Source: Pseudeuparius sepicola
Taxonomy: Eukaryota > Arthropoda > Insecta > Coleoptera > Anthribidae
Assembly: GCA_963920635.1 (NCBI GenBank)
Contig: OY987302.1
Span: forward strand, 44,643,500 to 44,707,499
Direction of reading: 5' to 3'
Length of the DNA: 64,000 nt
Shown piece after piece: positions 33,505 through 45,289 of the stretch (position 1 is the stretch's first letter; each line of letters begins with the position of its first letter). The notes beneath the pieces were generated by a model. It ran no database searches. It saw nothing but the letters and a program-made list of their open reading frames with translations, and was not told the DNA's origin. The translations under genes were made by a program, and so were the position numbers.

Positions 33505-33520
33505 AGAAACTTATAAGAGA
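33505..33520 (-). promoter_or_regulatory. TATA-like box of the two-exon gene
   Basis: Minus strand TCTTATAAG (33,510-33,518) lies about 62 bases before the ATG at 33,449, the same layout as for the acetyltransferase gene. Confidence 0.45.
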
Positions 33521-36108
33521 GGAGGCTGTGAACTGGCTAATGGCCATTCAACAAACCTCTTTAAAGGGAAAAAATTCGATGTCAGTCAAAAAATATAGTA
33601 GGAGAAAAACGATTTGCACACTCTAGAATTTTTAAAAAACTTGTTTATTGATCTGAGCGAGACTGTGTGGCGTTATGCGTGGTCATTAAATTTAATATGT
33701 GGTAAACAAGAGGCCACGGGGATGAACGATATAATGCAATGTAATCAAAAAAAATTAGCTAGACTGTATGGCGTTATACACGTTCTTTAGGGCCGGACTG
33801 GGCTGATGGACTAGGGGGAATTAGATTGTTAATACATCGCAGAGTCTTTGCGAAATTGAATGTGATAATGTTTAAAGAAACAAATCGCGCATGGGTTGTC
33901 CAATCATATCGTTGCACAGTTAATTAAAAATGTAGACGCAAAAACATATCTCCCAAAAAAAAAAGTTCAACCTACTTTCCGCTTAAAAATCGAACAACAG
34001 AGGTATCTCCCATCGCTCACAAAACCAATTCCAGAAAGGACAAGAACGCCAAGGCCGGGCGCACTCAAATTTCGTATCGGTGTTTTCTTTTAGTCGAAAA
34101 ATATTTCCAAGGTAAAAGCTGAACTTTTGGGGTGTATGTTGAAAATTTACATTTTGGGGTACGAATGAGGTTGATCGCGGCATCTCGGCTAGAAGGTCAA
34201 AATGGGTCAAAATGGGCCTAAGGTTTTGAAATTTTTTTTTACACCTACCTAATTCTTCATCTTGAACAAGTTTCATTAACAACATTTTAACGTGTAAGCT
34301 ACAGAAAAGGCACTCTTCTATAATAGTATAATATTTTTAATTAAAAGATACCTCTGTAAGGATATTAGGCAGACTTTTAGGCTATGTGTTCTCTAGAAAA
34401 ATTGTTAGAGTGCTTGCTTTAGGTAGCGAAAATCGCAGGGGTAGAAAGTCACGGTGGAGTCATTGATAAACGGTTCCACTTATCGAAATTTGGAAGGAAG
34501 TCACTGTGGTAATCATCGTTAAAATCTTCTATTACCTACGCTGCTATAATTAAATATTTATCTACGGCTTGGTTCTGTTTCTTTTCCAATGCCTAAATAG
34601 TACATTTTATAATATTAATTTTGTTTCCTCTCCAATATATTTTACGGTGTTTGTATCACATATATCTGTGAAAAACAACGTTTCAGATATTTCTCAGTTT
34701 TTAAGAGCGGTGTTTGGTCAGAAACGATCTAGTGGATGATGGGGTAGTAAAAAGGCCGCCGTTTTTCCAGAGCCTGTTTTGAATACACCCCACCAAGTCT
34801 TGACTTGTCATTATGATAGGTATTGCATACTTTTGTATAGGAGTCAGCTTTTGTTAACCCAACTTCTTTCTGTTATCTTCTTCCACCATTTTAATCTCAA
34901 TTCATCTACCCCACGCCACAATATGTTACTAATCGTGAATAAATAGCACATTTCATAGTGAAGTTTATAAACCAGTGGGATTTGGCAATTTTGTTTAAAT
35001 ATAATGAAAAATAGCTCGTTTTGGTCTTGATTATTGTTAGACAAATTATCGCAAACTTCACTTTTCAGAAGAATGATTTTATTGTGATGTAATGATTGTA
35101 CAAAGACGCCAGCGCAAACACGATCACGATAATTAACTGCTAACCTTAAACAAAACAGCTGACGATTTTATGCGATTTTTATTATGACTTAGCTTGTTGT
35201 TCCCCTGTTCCGCGCTGACTTAGCCTATTCTTCCCGTGTATGGGTATTTTAAAGTAATACGTATATTGTGACCTAGCCTGTTTTTCCCCTGACTATTACG
35301 TTGGTTTGAAAGAGCACACAATTTACCACAAGATGGCACTGTAATCCCAATTTCAACAAAAAATGACTTGGCCTGTTTTTCCCGTGTACCCTTCATATGG
35401 TTTTGTTTCTCTCAAGATTGGGTTTCAACCCCAGTGGCGAAAGAAGGAAGGCCCCAACTTGCATTATCTAGTTTTTACTCTAATCTTTTCTAGTCTATAT
35501 TGTTTAGGATTTGTATGAAAAAATGAATTTTGTATCATCAAGTTTGCGACTTTCCCTGCAGCTCGAAACGGTTGTTTGTGATTCCATACTTTCATAATAT
35601 AAGCTTATAAGGTAATATCCCATATTTTTAAATTACACTATTCTTTGTATCTCTCTAATATGTTTGATCAAACATGGATTAGACCTCCTGCGCCCTGCAT
35701 TCTACCTCAAAGGTGGTGGGAAAATGAATGCATATAGTTTTGTTACAATTTAAAAATATATATAAAAGAACAATTCAACCTATTTATAACTAATATCCAT
35801 ATGAAACTGTACGTCTAATTTGCGATTAAAAATTTTTGTTGAAGGTGTGAAACATTTTCGATTTTTTTTTTATTGCGTTCTGTATTCTACCTCGAAGTAG
35901 GAAACGAACGCATGATGATTGTCAGTTAAATGCGACGTGGTTCTTCAATTTCTCGGCCACGCTCGTCGGCCAAATTTTTTATCGAGACTTGCACAGCAAA
36001 ACGCCGGGCGCCACGGAGCGCCGCTGCGTCTAGGGTTCCGATGCAAAATATCTCAGCCGCGCTCGTACCTGGATCGTGGGAGCACAGATGTTTGATGACA
36101 CCCGGATT
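33521..36108. other. Unique centre, middle part: non-coding with short repeats
   Basis: Phrases of the type TGACTTAGCCTGTTTTTCCC occur four times between about 35,186 and 35,385. Two related phrases, GCGCCCTGCATTCTACCTC and GCGTTCTGTATTCTACCTC, lie near 35,690 and 35,877. Open frames near 33,896, 33,983-34,285 and 35,930 have no recognisable features. Confidence 0.45.
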
Positions 36109-36639
36109 TCAGAGGCGTACATCAGGGTGTAGTCTAATTTCTTGCTGAATCATCAATGTTGGAGGATTTCGGCAATAATGGACCCGATTTTGAGGTGCTT
36201 TGTGAAAAAAAAGAAGAAAAATTGACACAAACATTTTATTAGGGGATCTATACATGGTGTTATAATTTATTTCTCCGTAATTAATACATGAACAGTTTTC
36301 AAAAAGTTTTTCTGAATTGGTATTAGAACAGAAAGACGTAAATTGATTAATTTTCTTAATATGATTCACTAGTCTTGACGCATATCCTCTTCGACGATAT
36401 TCTTCATGGGTAAAAACAAAATTGAGATTTTTCGGGTTGGAGTGTTTGTTTAAAGGGTCGAAATCAATTTTTGACATTAGGACAAATGAAACCGGTTTAG
36501 CATCAACGTATAATATATAGCACGATATTTTTTTATCTAGGCACCACTGATCGAACATACTTCTTGCAATACCATCTCTCACGACTTCTTGTCTTATTTT
36601 GTTTACTGCTTGTCGATCAAAAAAGAATCTGATCTCCAT
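36109..36639 (-). CDS. GNAT-superfamily N-acetyltransferase-like protein
   Basis: GNAT enzymes move an acetyl group from acetyl-CoA to an amine. Start: the frame extends 12 codons further up, but that start is GTG; the first ATG is at 36,639, giving 176 residues. Seen: a strand-rich first half (CYILYVDAKPVSFVLMSKID), then LNFVFTHEEYRRRGYASRLV; RRRGYA (residues 82-87) is the acetyl-CoA pyrophosphate loop (R/Q-x-x-G-x-G/A) and starts the long helix. NTMYRSPN near residue 128 resembles the C-terminal part of small GNAT proteins; the last ~40 residues look like read-through extension. Target unknown. In the unique centre of the giant element, next to the right arm. Confidence 0.8.
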   Translation of the reverse strand: MEIRFFFDRQAVNKIRQEVVRDGIARSMFDQWCLDKKISCYILYVDAKPVSFVLMSKIDFDPLNKHSNPKNLNFVFTHEEYRRRGYASRLVNHIKKINQFTSFCSNTNSEKLFENCSCINYGEINYNTMYRSPNKMFVSIFLLFFHKAPQNRVHYCRNPPTLMIQQEIRLHPDVRL

Positions 36640-36675
36640 GTTGCACAGACGTTTGAATGAAAAATCATCGGTCAC

Positions 36676-36753
36676 ACACTTTTAAGACATTACCCCCACC
36701 ACTTTTATATTTTTCCATACACTTTTTAAGACGTTACCCCCACCACTTTTATA
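36676..36753 (-). promoter_or_regulatory. Duplicated TATA promoter of the acetyltransferase gene
   Basis: A ~34-bp sequence is present twice, at 36,676-36,709 and 36,719-36,753. On the minus strand each copy reads TATAAAAGTGGTGGGGGTAA followed by (C/T)GTCTTAAAA. The nearer TATAAAA is 64 bases before the ATG at 36,639, a good distance for a start site near 36,675. Confidence 0.65.
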
Positions 36754-39363
36754 AATTTTAAACTAGCCGAAACCTTGACCCATTTGAGATGTTAAGATAT
36801 TTGGGGAAGCGTTTGGAAGTTGCGCCAGCAGCGAATTGCATAAGGTCAAGCGTCGTGACTCAGTCATGGCGATAGAAATATTTTTTGCCAGCAAAACGGA
36901 TCAATTTAGCAGTGTAACGTCTGCAAAAAGGACGAAAATCCGTCGAAAATATGAAAAACGATTCCCTTGAAATTGGCCAAAAGCTGGCGCCCATACACCA
37001 CGCGACGGCGAGTATGCGACGCACCACGTAGCGAGGCATCTCCGGGCAAGTTGACGGCGGCGCGGCGGCCAGATTTCAACAAACGAAGTGGCGCGCAATG
37101 CGTCGAAAGGCCGAGATGCTTCCATCTCGAGCGGCGATTTGCATGTGACGAAACACCGGCGGCTCTCCCACGTGGGCGTATTGAAGGCATCTCCGTTGGA
37201 AATGCCTGATTAGAATCGCAATAGGTACCTTTGTTTACTTTTTACCAGCAAAACGGGTCAATCGGTGTCATCGCTATGTTGTCTGCTATATTTTTTATTG
37301 TAAATTAGGCCATTTTTTTCTTGACCTGAATATTTCTCTGTTTTCGATACGTATTATAGGCTTACTATTCACGTAAGTAAAGTCAACAGTGCGTTTTGTA
37401 TTTTAGTTATTCATTTTTATCCGTCTAAAATATCAAGGAATACCCCCAAAAGCTAGCAAAATGGGCAAACAGTCGATAAAAATTCCGTTGAATAACTTAT
37501 TACTACTACCTATGGTGCCTTTTTTATTAATCAGAAGTGTATTATATGAGTGAAAGTATTGTTTTGGTGAAATTTTTATTTTTAATTTTTATTATTCATT
37601 TTTATCAGTCTAAAATATCAAGAAATACCCCCAAAAGCTAGCAAAATGGGCAAACAGTCGATAAAAATTCCGTTGAATATCTTATTATTACTACCTATGG
37701 TGCCTTTTTTATTAATCAGAAGTGTATCATATGAGTGAAAGTATTGTTTTGGTGAAATTTTTATTAAATCGGTTTAAAATGAGCGATTTCTATGTTTTGA
37801 GGTTGTAACTCCTTGTAGGTAATATGCAAACATGATTCAAAAGGAATCCAACTGACCATTATTAAACTACAACTTTTTGTCTAAAAAATTTTTTAAAGAG
37901 TTTAGCTTCTAAGATTATAAGCTGTTACAATTAACTGTTGATAAACTAAACATATTTTAATCGCATTTACTAAACAATTTAAGCCAATATTTTTGGATCC
38001 TCTAACTTACGACGCAATAATAAGGCTTCACATGATATCTAGAAAATTGCCACTCGCAATATTTTTGATTCTAGATAATCGAGAAAATTGTCATTATTAA
38101 ACCTAATTATTAAATTGAGTTGAAAGTCAACGCACAAAGATTTTTGTATGATATTTACTCTCAGGGTCGTTGTCTCAGAATTCTATAAGAGATTCTTAAG
38201 ATTTTTTTCCTATTATCTCAATTAGTAACTTATTGAAACTCAATTTATACAAAACCAATTTTCAGAGGACAAAAATCCCTTGAAAATATGATTTTTTAAA
38301 TTTTATAACGTTCAGTATTTTTTATTTTGGTTATATAGTTACCACCTAGCTTGACCCAGAGAAACTGAATTTTACACAAGAACAATTTTCAGAGGATAAA
38401 AATCCGTAGAAAATATGATTTTTTAAATTTTATAACGTTCAGTATTTTTTATTTTGGTTATGTAGTAGCTTGACCCAGATGGAATTTTTCTTTTCATCAC
38501 ATTCTGTTCTAACGGGAAGCGTTTATGATGTTGTCTCGGTCTATTGAACAACTATTCTAAAATAACCCAACCTGTATAAAACATAAAATGGGACAGCCAC
38601 ATCACTACTTTTTTTGCCTTGTATATTTCCAAACTGGCTGTTAGATGTGTTTCTCACCTTAAAAAATTAAAGCCAATATATTTTTTGGACCCTCAAACTT
38701 GCAACACAATTAGGTTTCACATCTCTGGCATATTTCTCATTTATTTTATATATACGTAGGTATAAGTTTCATTGTTTAATAAAACCAACTCGGCACTTTT
38801 CACGTCCTATGCGTCGCACTTGCTTCAGTAGATTCTCGGTCGTGGCCACAAATAAAGACTCTATCGAGGCGTTGTAATAAATATATGAAAAGTCTGAGTT
38901 TCGTGTTTGTTTTTCTTTGGAAAGATGGAAGTGTATCAGTACCTACTTCAGTATAATAGATACGCGTAGTTCAGTGAAATTTTGGATTACGGCAGTACCT
39001 ATCTATGGAATTTGAACGGTTACTGGTTGTTTTTCCCGTGAAAATGACTGTGCCGTTAGAAAAATGATGTTTGGTTATATCTGATAGCTCGGGGATGTTT
39101 ATTTTACTGTCTGGGGCATTAGATGTAACCTGATTTCTTTTTATACATCATCAAGAATCTTTCGGTGAGTTGTATTTTGTTTTCTTATCTCTAGGGTATT
39201 TTTTTTATGTACTTGCGTCGCATTTTGAAACCTATATCGTAAAACCGGTGGTGGCACCCTGTGTTTAAAAACTATACTTCGAAAAAACATCTTGTCTGAT
39301 CCAATTTTGTTATCATTTTCGTAAATGGGGTAAACAAATTAAACGTTAGCAATTATATTTGTA

Positions 39364-39720
39364 TCAAAAAAAATTTTGTCGAAAAAGAATTTGGCAAAAA
39401 AAAAATTGGCAAAAGAAAATTCGACAAAAAAAAAATTTGGCAAAAAAAATGTCAAAAAAAATTTTACAAAAAAAAATTTTGACAAAAAAGAAATTTGGCA
39501 AAAAAAAATTTTGACAAAAAAAATTTTGACAAAAAAAAAATTTGGCAAAAAAAAATTTTGACAAAAAAAATTTTGACAAAAAAAAAATTTGGCAAAAAAA
39601 AATTTGGCAAACAAAAATTTTGGCAAAAAAAATTGTCAAAAAAAAAATTTGACAAAAAAAAATTTTGACGAAAAAAAAATTGACAAAAAAAAATTTTGGC
39701 AAAAAACTTCTACAAAAAAT
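39364..39720. repeat. T-tract minisatellite in right arm (A-rich on plus strand)
   Basis: Inverted counterpart of 29,032-29,400, with a different internal unit arrangement: repeat-number drift between the arms. Confidence 0.9.
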
Positions 39721-40860
39721 CACAAAAAATTTTCACCTGTCTGAATGACAGTCGGTCCTCCGCCTATTAAGATATAGCTTTTACTTCCTTTATATAAGTT
39801 TTCGTTTCCAAGATATCAAGCGGTTTATAAATGGGACAGCTGGTATATTTACATTTTTTTCTTTCTTTTGCTCATGTAATCCTTGGGAATTTTTTTACGA
39901 AAGGTTTCCAAATATCTAGCTGTTTAAAAATGGGACAGCTGGTATATACTTACTTGCATCTTGGAGCACTCGAACTGATACGTGGAATCACGCACCCTTC
40001 TTATAGGCCATTATTTGTCGACTAAGGTTTTTTTTTGTCTGGTCAGCAGAGCCGCGTTTGCCTACCAAGGTTTTTTCCTAACCTTATATATTTTTTGAAT
40101 CCACCGGTATAAAATATCGTCATTATTTCCTTCTGTGGGGAACTAAAAAATATTTACTTTCAAATAAGGTTGAGGAAACCGGTATTTAAAAAAGTAATAA
40201 CCCCTAAAATTTTTCCAAACGAGATGAACTGAAACAGCTAGGGTGTATAAAATGGGACAGCCGCGCAATTACCTTTTTCGGTCTTGTGTATATTTTACTG
40301 GAATAAATAATTATTTCCAATTTTTTTTGGTACAACCTCTACATCGTATTTTTTTTACTGAAATTTTTTCATCATTTTTTTCCAAGTGAAACTGACGTTA
40401 TTTTTACCTTTACATATATTTTTACCGGTATACAAAACTTATTCGAAAATTCTACCTACATTTTCATGTCTTGGATTTTTTTTACAGATTTTGTTCAAAC
40501 AAAATTTCCTATGTTATCTGGGGCCTTCCGACTAACTATTATAATAACTGTTTTTATCAGTGACTCGAAAAAATTCTATCTGCACTTGTATATAAAACAT
40601 TCGTCTGAGTCTTGTCTTGTACATTTCACCGTCAAAAAATGAAAATTTCCCAAAATGTTATCGGGATTATAGGATCAGGACCTTTTTAAAATTACATTTT
40701 TTGAATAAAAAATTTTCAAATTTTTTCGATTTTTCAGGTATCAAAAGTGCGGAACTGCGCATGCGCGAAACGCGTGCAAGGGGGAAGGGTGGATTTTGTT
40801 CGGGCAACTACATGCCAGTCGGACGGAGGCCTTCGGCCTCCGTTCCTCCTGGCACGTAGT

Positions 40861-40945
40861 TGCCCACCCGCCACCCCCCACCCACCCCGGGGTAGACTAA
40901 GTCCACCCCCCCCCAAGGGGTGGACCCAAAATCGATCGCGCTATA
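40861..40945. other. Segment present only in the right arm (85 bp, C/G-rich)
   Basis: Contains runs of C, GGTGGACC-type complements and CGATCGCG. Corresponds to the 541-bp left-arm segment 27,350-27,890. Confidence 0.65.
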
Positions 40946-41063
40946 TGATATTATTGCTTAGAGTGAGAGTTTTATTATAATATGATGCTTCAGGTGTTTT
41001 CCCTTCAACACAAAGATTCTTATAAAAAAACACAACAAAAGATTTTTAAACGTTTATTAAAAA

Positions 41064-41186
41064 TTAATTGTGTAAGTCAATATGTTTTATCTTCATTTTA
41101 ATTTCATATAACATAAGTTCATATTTCAATGCTTCTAAATTCTTCAAATATTGTTGCAATTTTCTTCTGTACTCCAGCTTCGTCAT
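41064..41186 (-). CDS. 40-residue helical peptide (right-arm copy)
   Basis: Inverted copy of the frame at 27,109-27,231, with the same ATGA overlap to the preceding gene and the same polyadenylation signal downstream. Its persistence in both arms supports it as real, although the arms are so alike that this alone is weak. Confidence 0.5.
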   Translation of the reverse strand: MTKLEYRRKLQQYLKNLEALKYELMLYEIKMKIKHIDLHN

Positions 41187-41491
41187 GGTTCTACAATAAA
41201 TTCGATATTTGTAGATCGGCCGACGGGTCCAAGACTCTTCATGTAATACCTCCTTCCGTTACCGATATCCCTATTAATTTCTTCGATCCGTTGGGGCGTA
41301 AACTCGGCCGTGTATCGTTGCGGCAGCACCGTCTTAAATTCTTCGAACTCTACGTAGACCTTCTCTCCGTATTGCGTGTTCACTTTGTCCACGCTCGTGA
41401 TTTGAAAATTTTCATCCACGTCCATATTTTGAACGCTTTCGAATTTCTTGACGATCAAATTCTTGTTCAGGTGATTCAGGAACGACTGCAT
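41183..41491 (-). CDS. Unknown 102-residue protein (right-arm copy)
   Basis: Translates to the same 102 residues as the left-arm copy at 26,804-27,112, with the same upstream TATA arrangement. The element therefore carries two doses of this gene, transcribed inward from both ends. Confidence 0.75.
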   Translation of the reverse strand: MQSFLNHLNKNLIVKKFESVQNMDVDENFQITSVDKVNTQYGEKVYVEFEEFKTVLPQRYTAEFTPQRIEEINRDIGNGRRYYMKSLGPVGRSTNIEFIVEP

Positions 41492-41837
41492 TTTGAACTC
41501 GGCAAATCAGACTGTGGGAAATTGTAAGTGTATATAACGGGAAAACTGCTCTTGCGCACGAATATATAGACCTCACCCCACCAAGCCGTTGGAGTGGGGG
41601 TTGCCCCGTCGTTGGAGTGGGGGGGGGGGTCAACTGGGGGTCACACGTGGCCCAAAGGTCAAAGGTTAACCTATCAGGATCTAGGGGTCAACTGGGGTCA
41701 TCCGGTGACGTCACGTGACCTCGGGCATGACGTAGCCACTTTGCTCCCGTGACCTCGGGCCGTAGGGGACTCTCAGGATCAAGGGGTCAACTGAGGTCAA
41801 AGTGAGCCCGTACTCTCTTTGTATTACTACTTTCGTG

Positions 41838-42384
41838 AATATAATTTCAGGTGGAGTATTCCATATCAAAATCACTCGATTTTTCACTCATTTTATTTAA
41901 ATTAAAGCACGTTCGAAAATACTTTTATTATGACGCGCACCCCCACGCCGCTATTGTTGACAGCGAGGTTGACAGTCTTGAAATCCATGGCACTCTATGC
42001 TGTGTTTAGTTCGATTAGCGTATATTCATTGTCTTGTTATGGAATGAAAATATATAAAATAATGCAATGATTTATTATTATTAGTACGAAATATTAGTAC
42101 TATTATTATATTATTGTTTATTTATGTGCAATAGATTACAAAAATTATATTATTATATTATTGTTTTTTTATGTGCAATATATTACAAAAATTATATTAA
42201 GATCCTGGAAATACATGCAAAACACTCGAGAAGCAAGTATTTAAGAATAAATCATGTCGCTCTAGAGTGAGAATTTATAAGTTCTATTAATAAAAATGAT
42301 TTTAGAATACTTACATTCACGAATGGTCGTGGAGAAAATAATTTTCACGCACAGTGCATTCGTAGGTATACAGGAAATCTGGTT
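41838..42384. other. Right flank of the giant element
   Basis: 42,108-42,205 holds two copies of a ~59-bp AT-rich unit (TTATTGTTTATTTATGTGCA type). 42,316-42,337 is the inverted partner of the left flank (see 26,320-26,458), completing the palindromic repeat into which the giant element was inserted. Confidence 0.6.
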
Positions 42385-42640
42385 AGTTCTTCCGCGTCAG
42401 CCGCAAACGGCTGGCTCGGACCAGGCTGACACTCCCTGAAATATTATCTTGCATGAGCTGGCCGGCAGACTTCTGTAATTGGGAGGAAGATAATTAAATG
42501 TTAACTACGGAAACATGTACATGATGTGGAGCGCTTCCACTATCCCATATACCTAGACGTTATAACGGCCTTGTAAACAGAACTTAACCTTAACGGCTTC
42601 CTATTGCAGGGAGTTTCCTTCCTAATACCTATATGAGATT
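42385..42640. promoter_or_regulatory. GC-rich repeated block, copy B (worn)
   Basis: Shares in order with copies A and C: CGTCAGCCGCAAACGG, GGGAGGAAGATAATTAAATG then TTAACTA, GTAAACAGAACTTAACCTTA and CGGCTTCC. The GGCGCC palindrome is decayed here. No coding frame. Confidence 0.5.
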
Positions 42641-45289
42641 GACTTTTATTCCCGAATTTTATTAATAGACTGTTCTACTTTGTATAGGTCAAGTATTTCT
42701 GTATAGACTACAGAGGAGAGTTAGATCTTTAAATGGCATGGGAATCAGTAAGTAGATACGACGAGAAATTTTTTTATAAAAAAACTGCAAAAATTTCTCA
42801 AAACTGCATAACATAGTAAGACTGAACATTTTTATTTCAATATTCTTGAATTGTAATGAACTGAACAACATTTGCGACGCTGTCACAAGATTAGAAATTG
42901 TTAAGAAAATAACCAATGCCGGTGACTTTTATATATTCTTTTAGGTAAGTTTCTGGCGGGGATATTTTTCTATTTTCTTTTCTCGCCCTCCACTTTACTT
43001 GTATTATGTTTGGGGTTTTTGGAATTGTTTTATACTTATATATAGTTCGAGAAATTATTTCTTTGTTTTGTTTTGATTTGGTTGGCAGTTTGAGGTTATC
43101 TTGGCGGTTTGACACTGTTGAAGATATTTTGAAATTTGACATTGTTGCCGGCCTTTCCGCCTAAGCATCGAAAAGGTGGTTTGTTGGTGACTTGTAAGTT
43201 TTCTTGGGTGACCATGTAAGGATGTAAGGTGTTTAGCAGAAGTGTGGTTATCAATAGCTAAGACCTACATGAGTTTTTCTTCTTTTTGGCGTATACTTTG
43301 TCCCTTGGTGTGCAGTTTGATACTGTCTGACAGTTCTGTGGGTTATTGACATGCACTTGTGGTTTAGAAGATTCAACGACAGCTAAGTCTTACTATATAT
43401 TTTTTTCGTTTACTTTTTACCGTGTCTTAACTAGTATAGCTAATTTTATTGCGTGTACAATAGAGAGAGAATTCTGTTACTACTTAGTATTGCGTACTTT
43501 GTTACTAATCTGGCGAACGTTGTTATCTTTGCGTACATTGTGATATTTTTAGCGCATTTAAAATGTTAATTCGATTTTCTTTTGATAAAGAATAAAATGT
43601 TAATGGAAAGGATAAAGCTCTAGTGACATAAAATTATAGATATCTGCTAGGGTAAGTTGAGAGAGAATTGTGTCAGTAGATTTAACAACCACAACCTACC
43701 ATGATACAAAGAGTACCTACTCCTCTCACTAAATATTTATTTATAAAAAATGTATAAAGCAGATAAGACAGCATCAATGTTCATATTTTGTGTTTGACAA
43801 TTCACCGTTTAAATCTCAAAAAACTCGAGGAGCAGAACGATGTGCTGTTATTTGTGGAAAAAAAGAGGGACCGGGTCGCCCCCCCCAGGCCCCTATTTCT
43901 GACCAACGACACTGTATCAGGCAACAAAACAATGCAGCTTACATTCTTCGCTCTCATATTATAAAGCGTTTTCCATTAAGAGGTGCCATTTTAAAATTTA
44001 TGACATCTTTTACTGTCAAACTTATGGATATCATTTTTTTGACAGCTGTGAAGTAATAACTGCGATTTAAGAAAATGGAACGATATACAGGGTGAGTTTT
44101 TTTTGATAATCAGTATGGGGATCTTGGAAACTAGCGGAGATAAAAGGAAGGTTAAATGGGAAAAGAATTGCAGTTTTGTAGGCCCAATTTAATGCACCTT
44201 GTGGATTTTTGAAAAAAGCTATGGCTTATTAGATATTTTAAATAAACGAAATTTTGTCGATTTATTCTAATCCATCTAACTTCGTTGTTTCTGATTTTAG
44301 ATAAAAAAGTGTAAATACAAAAGTTGGAGGGAATTGTGTCCCCATGCGGTTGTCATATCCTACTTTCCGTGAGAACTGGCCTTTTCTAGATATGACACAA
44401 ACTTTTGTTTTTTAAATGGAAACCATAGTTGGCCCTGGTCTCGAAAAATCAGGCATTTTTAGAGCTTTCCAACGATATAATACTCGATACGATTATTCGA
44501 AAAAATAACGGAAATAACTATGGTTTCCATTTAAAAAAACACAAGTCATGGAAAGTAAAATTTCGTTCCCCCACCGTCGCGAATAGCTAATAACGAAATT
44601 TGGGGGAATTGACCAAGCTAAAGTCTATCCAAGTTACAGAGGCAGTGGATCAAAACATTGGCCACCACGTGACCTATTCTCTTATTGGTCTGGCCGTCAT
44701 AAAATGTCAAGTGTTTACGCGGCAAACAGAATGCAGGGCCGGCTCTTCCCTCAGTCGAGTTTCCTGCATATTTTAGATCGGATCGCGGGCAGTATATTCT
44801 GTAAATTTATTTTGCTACTTAATTTAAGGAAATTTATAAAGATCCACGAAAGGTAAAAACACAATTTTTAGAACTTCTAAAATAATTAGTTCAGAATTAC
44901 AAGCCACTGGGAATCTAATATTAGTCAGACCCTGGTAATCGATCGCAATGCGGTCATGTGACTTTGTTTATATCTACTGCCGCTGTAACTTGGAAAGGCT
45001 ATAGGTGAGGCTAAGATACCAGTCCGTCGTTGTCGTGTCAGGTCAGCCACGAACTCTGAGAAACGTTCGCCATATCTGTAGTGAATTTTCACCATTTCTA
45101 GAGGTATTCGTCGCACAGTGCTCTCAATGACGAACGGGAACTTATTTTAGCAACATTTACCCAAACTAAGAACACGGTAAAATGAAAGACGTCGCGAGGT
45201 GATGACGTTTTAATTCCGCCCTTAAACAAACCGGGGTACAAATTCGTCCAACTGAAACAATTTCCGCGCATATAATGCCCGGCGCAAAC
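42641..45289. other. Spacer with repeat arms, no gene seen
   Basis: 44,085-44,580 includes CAGGGTGAGTTTT and an inverted pair around 44,415/44,515 (TGGTTTCCATTTAAAAAA), a MITE remnant. 44,930-45,289 is GC-richer and may be part of the regulatory region around copy C. Open frames of 60-90 codons here show nothing recognisable. Confidence 0.4.

Larger units (their letters stand above)
26465..41831. mobile_element. 15.4-kb giant-TIR element with Polinton-type ends and cellular-type cargo
   Basis: Begins AGTAGTAATACAAAGAGAG and ends with its exact complement; TTCGTG flanks both sides (26459-26464, 41832-41837). Arms: 26,465-31,918 and 36,838-41,831, inverted and nearly identical apart from one replaced segment. 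Central unique part 31,919-36,837. AG…CT termini with 6-bp duplication are the Polinton/Maverick signature. However, none of polymerase B, retroviral-type integrase, ATPase, protease or capsid proteins is seen, and arms of 5 kb are far longer than the few hundred bp usual in Polintons. Genes: an overlapping pair in each arm, a two-exon coiled-coil gene and a GNAT acetyltransferase. Probably non-autonomous for integration. Confidence 0.85.
36838..41831 (-). repeat. Right arm of the giant inverted repeat (4,994 bp)
   Basis: Inverted copy of the left arm. The 460-bp length difference is almost all one place: 85 bp here (40,861-40,945, C/G-rich) against 541 bp in the left arm. Elsewhere only scattered substitutions and small indels are visible (for example 4 bp near 40,670), so the arms are young or kept alike by gene conversion. 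Confidence 0.95.

Noticed and set aside
36640..36675. Longer acetyltransferase start giving 188 residues
   Set aside because: The upstream start is GTG, and position 36,675 is about where transcription would start; the first ATG is at 36,639.
26465..41831. LTR retrotransposon or endogenous retrovirus
   Set aside because: The long repeats are inverted, not direct, and no gag/pol sequence lies between them.
26465..41831. Assembly-generated palindrome
   Set aside because: The exact 6-bp target duplication, the arm-specific 541/85-bp block and small differences between the arms argue for a real insertion, although long reads should confirm.
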